From contig JABSQC010000006.1 in assembly GCA_013214845.1 (NCBI GenBank), positions 4,670-12,232 of the forward strand: 7,563 bases of DNA. Direction: 5' to 3'. How positions within the stretch are numbered: position 1 is the stretch's first letter; the number at the start of each line of letters is the position of its first letter. Shown here in pieces: positions 1 through 7,563 of the stretch. The position numbers and the translations under genes are program-made. This DNA is from Mycoplasmataceae bacterium. GTDB lineage: Bacteria; Bacillota_I; Bacilli_A; Mycoplasmatales; Hepatoplasmataceae. The notes below the pieces were generated by a model that worked only from the letters and a program-made list of their open reading frames with translations, was not told where the DNA came from and did not search any database.

Positions 1-1
1 A

Positions 2-3000
2 ACATTAATGGAAGACTTTTCACATTCTAGTCCACTATATAAAATTGGTTCTAAAAAAGCTGACAAAACATATAGTTCTAAAAAAGAACCATCTGTGAAA
101 GGTTTACAAAATAGTTATTTATATTGTGCTGATTATTATCTAGCTGAAATGCAAAGAAATTTGAAAGACACTAATAAGAATTTTTCTTATTCATTTACTG
201 CTACGTCCACTTTTACAGGATTTTCTATTAATTCAAGTACAAAAAAATTTAATACAAATAATGTGAGAATAGTTACTGTCCCAGAAGCAAATGAAAGAAA
301 TACAAACGATGACGGCGTTATAGTTAATCAACCAAACACATTTGGAGAATACACTGAACTAAATCTTAATGAAGCATATTTATTAGATTTCAAGCATGAT
401 TCCGGGGAATTGAATTCCTTAAATAAAAATGACTATATAAATCTTAATCAGTATTCTAGTGATATAAAAATAGTTGATAGAGCAAGCAGTATGCAATATA
501 TAAAGCCATCTGATTATCATCATGTTGAGTCAACAATTTCTGTTTCTTACGAACCATGACTTGAAACAGATAATATTGTTTTATTTGTTAACGAAGATAC
601 ACTATACAACATATTAAAGGAAAATTACACAGATATTGACGGCGACTGAGATTCCACAACTTATAATACTCTCACTCAACATACTTTAACAAACACATCT
701 CCTCAGCAACCTAATGTAACTTATGATTTTTTTGTATCTATGAATGAAGTAAATAACTTTAGTTTCCTAAAAGAGAATGGAATAGAAACATATAGAGACA
801 TATATGAATATATGATCAACGTGAGGGAAGGGGATGCTTACGTATATATTATTGATAACAGTAATATCAGCTTTAGAGGTACTGTACCTGGAGCTCACCT
901 TCCTGCAAAGGAACCAGGGTCATCAATGACTTTCAGTAATGTAGTTCACACTCCTTCATTTTGATACTCTAGTGACAACTTTCAATACACATACAATAAA
1001 CTAGGAGCAAGTATTTCATCTGTAAATATATTTAGTTTCTTTATTCTTATTATTGGTTTAATTGTCATAGCATTTTTAATTTCTCGTTCATTTAGAAATG
1101 ATGTTACATGAATGGGTAACTTAAAATCATTAGGATACTCACAATCAACTGTATCTCTGCTTTTAGTAACTAAGATAATTATTTATCTTCTACTTGGAAT
1201 CCTTCTTACATTCATTATTACCCCGTTACTTAATCTAATATGAGGCGGCATACAATCTTCTGCTTTCTCTTTTGCCTTGCCACTTTACTATATAACTTGA
1301 TCATCGATAGCATTTACTATATTTTTTCCTTTCTTAATTTTTGTATCATTTACATTTATTGTTGCAAGGTTCTTCTTTATATCTAAACCAACTTTATCTT
1401 TAGTAAAAGATGAAATTTTAGCAAAACCAAATTTTATTGTAAGATCTCTAGACAAATCTACAAAACTCTCATTTTCGAATTCATACTCTATGAAGAACTC
1501 TATAAGAACATATGCAAAATCATCTGCAATTTTAATATCTTCTTTATCAATATCTGTATTTATTTTATTAAGTTTTTCAATTAGCGACACATTAGAAAGA
1601 AGTGTAGATGAATACCAAAAAGAGTATGCGAAACCCAATGTTTCTTTAATGACCTCTTCTATTAAGAGTGGTGGAAATTCTAAAATTTCAACAATGAGTA
1701 ATGAAGAGTTTATTAACGGAATTAATGATGGAATAATTACTGAATATACATTTGGTATTGACGAAACTAACAAGCAACAACTTATAACCGAAGGTGAAGC
1801 AAATGGACCAAGAAAAGGAAAAGGACATTGTGATTCTTTTGATTCAATAGTCGTAGATTATTTAATTTCTACTCCAATTAAAAACACATATATTTCAAAT
1901 CAAACATTAAGTGACTTAAACGAAGTTTTCAGTGCATATCCTATTAGCATTAATTGTAGTGATACAACACCAACTGCAGCTTCAAATGTAGATGAAATTA
2001 CCAACGCTTATAGTGCAATTAAATCATCTTTTGCAGATAGAAATACAGACTATACAAGTATGTTCCACAATACATATAGCAACTCTTTAGGTATAACCTT
2101 AGGATATGATGTGATTGATACTAGTGCAGAGACATTAATGTATCTGCTAACAGGCTTTGAAGCTAATTTATTGAATAAAAATGACTCTAATCCAGCTCCA
2201 CAATCTGATTTGAATATAGCATTTGTTGATAAATTTAAATATATAAATGATGCATTTATTAGTAAAAATAAGTATTATTCTGAAATGGAAAATTCAGACA
2301 ATGGTGTTAAAGACGGGAAAATATATTTCTATATAAATACTGGTTATGTCGAGGACGGAACTGGTGAAACACCTTTTGATAAACATAGATTTTATGAAGA
2401 TGAAGAGGGGCAATATATGTACTTAAACATGCCTTATTCTTTTTACAGCTCTAACTCAGTTCTAACACCTGAGGAAAGAAAAATAAAAGTGTATCTTGGA
2501 GGATATGTAAATGTTCCTTTCTTTACTAATGCATTTTTATCATTAAGTGACCCAGATTGAGATGATATTTTAAAATCAAATGTGACAACACCTGGACACT
2601 CAGCTAATAATAATATATTTGCATCTTCTGAAGTGCCTCCTTCTTCATATCCATTTGTATTCTTACCTGATTCAAATGTAAACAGTTTAGGTTTAAAATA
2701 TGGAAATAATTTAGGTTTATCATACTTAAATTTTGGAAGCAAAATGGCAGAATCATTTGCATTAGATTTATCAGATTTAGACCCAACTAAATATGATTAT
2801 GTAATTGATAGTTATTACAATGAAACTTTGACAATTAGTGATGTAATTAACTCCAAGAGTAGTCCTTCCAGTGCTGCAATTTCTCAAAAAGTTTATCTTT
2901 TTGAAGATATTAATTTATTAAAAAACTTTATTGGCATTAATAGCGCGGAATACCTATCAGGAATATCTGTAGATTTTTCAGGTATCATAACTAAGCTAGC

Positions 3001-3424
3001 AAATCCTTCTGTTGAAAGCTTTCAGAAATCTGTTAATCCCGTAGCCATAATGGCAATCATATCTGCAATTTCCTTGATATTTATAGTAATTAATGAAATA
3101 ATAAAAGATAACAAAAATAACACTAATTCACTTAAAACACTTGGTCATTCTAGTTTTAGAACTACAATTATTTCATATGTTTCATATCCAATAATATTAC
3201 TTATAGGATTTGGTATTTCAATTCCAATTACTAATTTAATAGGAAGTGCAGTGTCATCCTCTACTGGTAGCATTATGTCACTATTTACTCTTTCTCTTTT
3301 CCCAAGTGGCATTCAGATTCTATATACACTCCTAATTATTATTTCTATTAATATAGCAATAATACTGATAGCATATGCTATGACAAAAAATCTTAGACCA
3401 AAATTATCATTATATAGAAATTAA
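2..3424 (+). CDS. Giant FtsX/MacB-like ABC transporter permease, copy 1 (5' end outside window)
   Basis: This is probably the membrane subunit of an ABC system of the FtsX/MacB/LolC class, acting in the cell membrane with most of its mass outside. The frame is open from the window edge to the TAA at 3422-3424 (1140 aa) if TGA is read as Trp. In-frame TGA codons lie at 557, 647, 962, 1109, 1241, 1298 and 2558. Alignment to the complete neighbour shows about 180 N-terminal residues missing. Visible parts in order: most of outside domain 1, with a MacB-core-like GVIVNQP segment (314-334); a helix from about 1022; the LKSLG loop (1121-1135); two more helices; a basic linker ending in SKPTLSLVKDE; a helix after SIRTYAKSS (about 1520-1590); outside domain 2 with Cys codons at 1829 and 1955; a helix from about 3045; the LKTLG loop (3131-3145); two last helices; and a basic tail KLSLYRN. 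The family call rests on architecture and loop motifs. Substrate and ATPase partner are unknown. There is no frameshift or sign of decay. Confidence 0.85.
1370..1417 (+). repeat. 48-bp stretch identical between the two copies (partner 5390-5437)
   Basis: These 48 bases match 5390-5437 exactly, including all third codon positions. They encode the end of TM5 and the following cytoplasmic SKPTLSLVKDE segment. A second exact match of 32 bases is 1295-1326 with 5315-5346. Neighbouring parts of the genes differ at many synonymous sites, so these tracts stand out. They may reflect recent gene conversion, strong local constraint or chance within a conserved domain. Confidence 0.75.
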
Positions 3425-3478
3425 TTTTATAAGTTGTATATATTATGTTTAAATTATTATCAATGATATAATTTTTTT
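3425..3478. other. Short intergenic gap between the two paralogs, no terminator seen
   Basis: This 54-nt, very AT-rich gap separates the TAA of copy 1 from the ATG of copy 2. I see no GC-containing hairpin followed by a T-tract, and no Shine-Dalgarno-like AGGAG. The run of T at 3472-3478 follows the -10 box rather than a stem, so it is not a terminator. Transcription from copy 1 could therefore continue into copy 2, in addition to the local promoter. The gap happens to be open in the frame shared by both genes, so only the single TAA stops copy 1 from running into copy 2. Confidence 0.6.
3461..3472 (+). promoter_or_regulatory. Extended -10 promoter of copy 2, probably giving a leaderless mRNA
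   Basis: A perfect TATAAT (3467-3472) is preceded by TG one base upstream (TGATATAAT, 3464-3472), the form of an extended -10 element. Only six bases, all T, lie between the hexamer and the ATG at 3479. The expected transcription start, about 6-8 nt past the box, therefore falls on or next to the A of the start codon. There is no good -35 hexamer at normal spacing (ATGTTT at 3445-3450 is weak), which is usual for extended -10 promoters. The 13-mer CAATGATATAATT (3461-3473) recurs exactly at 7551-7563. Leaderless transcripts are well known in mollicutes; that this one is leaderless is inferred from spacing. Confidence 0.7.
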
Positions 3479-6400
3479 ATGAGTAATTTGTCAATAATTT
3501 TACTATCTTTATCTGCGGTAATGCTATTTTGTATTATATTAATATATGTAAAATACTGAAAAGGATTCAAGGTTATATCAAAATCAGTACTTAATGAAAT
3601 ACGTGGTAAAAAGAGCAAAAGTGCAACTATTAGTTTTTTAGCTTTTTCGCTTTTTTTTGGAGTAATTTTTACTATAGTCTTATCAGCACACACTTCTAAC
3701 TATTATTATGAAGATAAATTTTATGATGATTTTGTTAACTATAACACTTCATTTGGAAATATACACGCAGGAGACATCACAACAGAGGGATTTTATTTAG
3801 ACAAGTCAAATGGAGCTTCAGGAGAGATTGACGTAGCAACTATTAATGGACAATCAATTTTGACTAATCCTGATGATCAAAGAGCTACAAAAACAACGAC
3901 AGACTCAAGCGGAAGACTTTTTTGAAGTGGTGGTAATGCGTCTGATATATATGATAGAGACTATATGTCTAAATCTGACTCTTGTGTGGATTTGATAAAT
4001 GAAAAATCATACGATTCAAAATTAATGGAGAGTTTTTCAAATTCTAGTCCACTTTATAAAATTGGTTCAAAGAAAACTGATATGTCTCTAAGTTCTAAAA
4101 ATCATCCTTCAACAAAAGGTTTACAGAATAGTTACTTGTATTGTGCAGATTATCATTTGGCAGAGATTCAAAAAGAATTCATAGATACTAATTATAGTTT
4201 CTCTTACTCTTTTAATGCTACTTCTACTTTTACTGGGTTTTCTATAAACAATAATTCTAGTAGTTTTGCCCCTAATAAAGTAAGAGTAGTTACAGTTCCT
4301 GATGCAAATAATAGAAATACAAATGATAATGGTGTTATAGTAAATCAACCAATTACTTCTGGAGAATATAGGGATTTAAATCTTAATGAGGCTTACTTAC
4401 TAGATTTCAAACATGAATCAAGCGACTTGAATTCTTTAGGTAAGAATGATTATATTACTTTAGATAAATACTCTAATGATATTAAGATAATTGATACAGC
4501 AGAGAGTATGCAATACATCAAACCTTCTGATTATCAACATGTAGATTCTACTATTTCTGTCTCTTATGAATCATGAATAGAAACAAACAATATTGTTTTA
4601 TTTGTAAATGAAGACACTTTATATAAAATGCTAGAAGAGAATTACACAGACATTGACGGTGACTGAAATTCTACAACTTACAATACACTTACATCACATA
4701 ATATAGCAAACGTATCTCCTAGAACTCCTGATGTAACTTATGACTTCTTTATATCAATGAATAAATTTAATGACTTTGATTACTTACAAAAAAATGGCAT
4801 TAATACATACAATGACATATTTGATGTTTTTAGAAATGTAAATCAAGAATCAGTGATTTATGACAGTGTGTTGTCTAAACATGAAATATACTTTAGAGGA
4901 GCGGTGAACGCATCTTCTATACCTGCTGGAAATCCCGAGTCTACATTGAGTACAAGTAATTTGATGCATGCACCTAATTTTTGAGCCTCTAATGACAATT
5001 TTAACTATACTTACACAAAACTAAATTCAAGTATATCTTCTGTAAACATATTTAGTTTTTTTATATTAATTGTTGGTTTAATTGTAATAGCATTTTTAAT
5101 TTCTCGTTCATTCAGAACTGATGTTACATGAATGGGTAATTTAAAATCATTAGGTTATTCACAATCAACGATATCTCTCTTGCTTGTTACCAAGATAATA
5201 ATTTATCTTTTATTAGGTTTCGCTTTTACATTTTTATTAACACCATTAATGAACATAATATGAGGAGGGATACAATCTTCAGCTTTTTCATTTGCATTGC
5301 CTTTATATTACATTACTTGATCATCGATAGCATTTACTATATTTTTCCCTTTTCTAGTTTTTATATCCTTTACATTTATTGTCGCAAGATTCTTCTTTAT
5401 ATCTAAACCAACTTTATCTTTAGTAAAAGATGAAATTCTAGCAAAACCTAATTTTCTTGTAAAGTCTTTAGATAATTCAAATAAACTTTCCTTTACAAAT
5501 TCTTATTCAATGAAGAGTTCAATAAGAACATATGCCAAATCGTCTGCTATTTTTATTTCCTCTTTATCAATATCTATATTTATTTTGTTAAGTTTTTCAA
5601 TTAGCGATACTTTAGAAAGAAGTGTAGATGAGTATGCAAAACAATATAGTAGACCAAATGTCTCTTTAATAACTTCTCCTATTAAAAGTGGCGGAGATTC
5701 TAAAGTGACTACAATAAGTAATGATGATTTTATAGAGGGTATAAATAATGGAACAATTACAGAGTATACTTTCGGAATAGATGAAACAAACATAGATAAA
5801 TTAGTAAAAGAAGGTGAAGCAAATGGAAGAAGAAATGCATATTGTGATGAGTTTGATTCGATTGTAGTAGACTATATGGTTAATAATCCAATTAGTAATA
5901 CATATATACCAAACCAAACATTAATTTACTTAAATGAAATTTTTGCGTCATATCCAACTATTGTTAATTGTAGTGACTCAAGTCCTTCAAACGCAGCAGA
6001 TACTACTGAGTTAACTAATATTTATAATGCAGTTGAGTCATCTTTATCAGAAAGTAGTACAAATTACTCTAGTTCATTTTTGACTACTTATAGTGAATCA
6101 TTAGGTATAACTCTTGGTTACGATGTTATAGATAGTGCAGCTGAGACTTTGATGTACTTTATACCTAGCTTTTCAGTTAATATATTAAACAAAAAAATAT
6201 CAAATGCTGAAGTAAAAACTAACATAAGTCTAACTTTTGTTGATAAATTTGAATACATATATGATTCCTTTAGTACTAAAGGAAAATACTATTCTAATAT
6301 GAAAGATTCAGATAATGGAATAAAAGATGGAAAGGTAGAATTCTATATAAATTCTTCATATGTTACTAGTAATGGTGGCACTATCTTTGATGAAGAATAT

Positions 6401-7435
6401 AACTTTTTTGAAGATGAAAATGGAGAATATATGTATTTAAATATCCCTCTTTCTTTCTATAGTTCAAACTCAAACTTAACTCTTGAAGAAAGAAGAATAA
6501 AAGTATACTTTGGTGGTTATGTTGATGCGCCATTCATTACAAATGCATTCCTTTCACTAGGCGATCCAGATTGAGATGACATTCTTAAATCAAATGTAAC
6601 TGTACCAGGTCATTCTGCTAAAAATAACATATTTGCTAATTCAGAAATACCTCCATCATCATTCCCATTTGTATTTTTACCCAACTCTAATGTAAAAGAT
6701 GCAAGTGATAAATTTAATAGTCCATTAAGTGCATCTTATTCAAACCTTGGAAATAAAATGTCAAAATCTCTAGCTCTAGATTTATCTGGTTTAAACACCG
6801 GAAAATATGATTCAACAATTAATAGCTACTATGATAATACACTAACAATGTATGATTTGTTTGCTGCTAAAGATAAACCTTCAAGAGCTTCTTTCTCAGA
6901 TAATGTCTATTTATTAGAAGACAGTAAATTAGTTAAAAAAATTATTGGAAATAATACTGAATACTTATCAGGAATAGCGGTAGACTTCTCAGGTGTAATT
7001 ACTAGACTAGCAAAACCTACAGTAAAAAGCTTTCAAACATCAGTAACACCTATAGCTATAATGGCAGTTATATCTGCTATCTCTCTTATATTTATAGTAA
7101 TTAACGAAATAATAAGGGATAACAAAAATAATACAAATTCTCTTAAAACACTAGGTCATTCAAGTTTTAAAACTACCATCATATCTTATATATCTTATCC
7201 GATCATCTTGACTCTTGGATTTGCAGTGTCAATTCCTCTTGTTAAATTAATTGGTGGAGCCGTTTCTGGTTCAACAGGAGCTATAGTCTCACTATTTACT
7301 CTTTCTATTTTTCCTAGTGGAATTCAAATACTATACACATTCATTGTTATTGCTTTAATAAACATTTTAATATTATTAATTGCCTATACTATGACAGCAT
7401 ACCTTAAACCAAAATTATCTTTATACAGAGAATAA
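3479..7435 (+). CDS. Giant FtsX/MacB-like ABC transporter permease, copy 2 (complete, 1318 aa)
   Basis: This is the likely membrane subunit of an ABC exporter or mechanotransmission system. Nine TGA-Trp codons lie in frame (3557, 3923, 4574, 4664, 4982, 5129, 5261, 5318, 6572) and there is no TGG. The ATG at 3479 is chosen because the promoter box abuts it and the protein begins with a hydrophobic helix. Predicted layout: TM1 at about 4-24; a strongly basic loop at 25-47; TM2 at 49-70; outside domain 1 at about 71-520 (Cys169, Cys222, and a MacB-core-like GVIVNQP at 285-291); TM3 at 522-545; LKSLG at 555-559; TM4 at about 565-590; TM5 at about 612-640; a basic linker; TM6 at 688-710; outside domain 2 at about 711-1187 (Cys789, Cys831); TM7 at 1190-1212; LKTLG at 1222-1226; TM8 at about 1233-1262; TM9 at 1284-1306; and a basic tail ending KLSLYRE. 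Eight helices fit the two-half FtsX plan and TM1 is extra. Each outside domain is far larger than the roughly 200-250 aa of MacB or LolC/E. It is a tandem paralog of the upstream gene. Substrate is unknown, and no ATPase gene is adjacent in this window. Confidence 0.88.
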
Positions 7436-7563
7436 TCTTAAAAAATTGGTTTATTACACATATAAAAATAAAGAAATAATAGAAAATATCAAATTTATCA
7501 CTATTTATAAGCAATAAGCTGAGAACTTATCACAAGAAACAATTAAAAAGCAATGATATAATT
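7436..7563. other. Intergenic region after copy 2, running to the window edge
   Basis: This AT-rich, apparently non-coding stretch is at least twice as long as the gap between copies 1 and 2, and resembles it only at its last 13 bases. It holds a weak 5-bp inverted repeat, ATAAG/CTTAT (7514-7518 and 7526-7530), with no following T-tract, and a direct repeat TTATCAC (7495-7501 and 7527-7533) spaced 32 bp apart. Neither is strong enough to call a terminator or an operator. No tRNA or structured RNA was recognised. Confidence 0.5.
7551..7562 (+). promoter_or_regulatory. Extended -10 promoter, probably for a third gene just beyond the window
   Basis: TGATATAAT (7554-7562) repeats the copy 2 promoter exactly, within a shared 13-mer CAATGATATAATT (7551-7563). 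The sequence upstream of the 13-mer is different, so it is the core element that is conserved. If the spacing matches copy 2 (ATG 18 nt after the C of the 13-mer), the next start codon would be at about 7569, outside the window. No clear -35 hexamer is seen. The promoter reading is well supported by the repeat; what it drives is inference. Confidence 0.6.

Larger units (their letters stand above)
2..7435 (+). repeat. Tandem duplication of a ~4.0-kb permease gene unit
   Basis: Positions 2-3424 align with about 4019-7435 throughout. The offset is 4017 at the left (8 with 4025, 557 with 4574), becomes 4020 from the third conserved Trp codon (962 with 4982), 4014 at 2558 with 6572, and 4011 at the stops. 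The few indels are thus whole codons, and both copies remain open. Hand-aligned identity is uneven: about 76% over the first 76 shared residues, about 38% over 740-964, and about 92% over the first FtsX membrane domain (about 1010-1440). The right-hand promoter copy at 7551 suggests the array continues. Confidence 0.9.

Noticed and set aside
557..964. TGA codons as true stops, making each gene a row of pseudogene fragments
   Set aside because: All fragments stay in one frame, every TGA in copy 1 is matched in copy 2, no in-frame TGG occurs, and the joined protein has a coherent fold. Code 4 explains this better than decay.
1288..1773. Antisense open frame of 161 codons, with a similar antisense frame at 5503-5793
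   Set aside because: Both lie opposite the same conserved part of the permease genes. Their resemblance follows from conservation of the sense strand, and they have no promoter or ribosome site of their own.
3434..3436. In-frame TTG as an upstream start for copy 2
   Set aside because: It lies upstream of the -10 box, has no Shine-Dalgarno, and would place the promoter inside the coding region. The ATG at 3479 fits both the promoter spacing and the N-terminal helix.
3425..3478. Insertion sequence or attachment site at the junction of the tandem copies
   Set aside because: No terminal inverted repeats, target duplication or transposase are visible, and the gap is too short and lacks structure.
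3460..3693. Minus-strand open frame of 77 codons over the start of copy 2
   Set aside because: It overlaps a well-supported gene start and its promoter. No family is recognisable and it is likely a by-product of AT-rich sequence.
7514..7530. Inverted repeat ATAAG/CTTAT as a transcription terminator
   Set aside because: The stem is only 5 bp with a single G-C pair, the loop is 7 nt, and no T-tract follows on the + strand.
7495..7533. Direct repeat TTATCAC, two copies 32 bp apart, as an operator
   Set aside because: Seven-base repeats are expected by chance in such AT-rich sequence. The gap before copy 2 has only a partial TTATCA match, so there is no independent support.

Overview
The window comes from an AT-rich genome that reads UGA as tryptophan (genetic code 4). 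This points to a mollicute: a Spiroplasma/Entomoplasma/Mesoplasma-type or Mycoplasma-type bacterium. The genus cannot be fixed from this sequence alone. The evidence is direct. Sixteen in-frame TGA codons interrupt what are otherwise two uninterrupted reading frames. Not one in-frame TGG is present, and every TGA of the first gene has a TGA at the homologous place in the second.

Layout: almost the whole window is two very large paralogous genes in tandem on the + strand. Copy 1 (2-3424) lacks its 5' end, which lies to the left of the window. By alignment about 180 codons are missing. Copy 2 (3479-7435) is complete at 1318 aa. Only 54 nt separate them. A second, longer intergenic stretch (7436-7563) runs to the window edge. 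It ends in the same 13-nt promoter element that lies just upstream of copy 2, so a third gene probably starts at about 7569, just outside the window.

Both proteins look like giant permease subunits of an ABC system of the FtsX/MacB/LolC type (type VII, mechanotransmission fold). Each has two halves built from one membrane helix, a large outside domain, and three more helices with an LK(S/T)LG cytoplasmic loop. Copy 2 shows an extra N-terminal helix, giving nine predicted in total. The two outside domains (about 450 and 480 aa) are much larger than those of classical family members. The membrane parts are nearly identical between the copies, while stretches of the outside domains have diverged strongly. 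That pattern suggests one conserved engine with diversified surface modules. No ATP-binding subunit is encoded in the window, so the partner ATPase and the substrate are unknown.

Regulation: copy 2 has an extended -10 box (TGATATAAT) ending 6 nt before its ATG and no Shine-Dalgarno sequence. It is therefore probably transcribed as a leaderless mRNA from its own promoter. No convincing terminator was seen after either gene.
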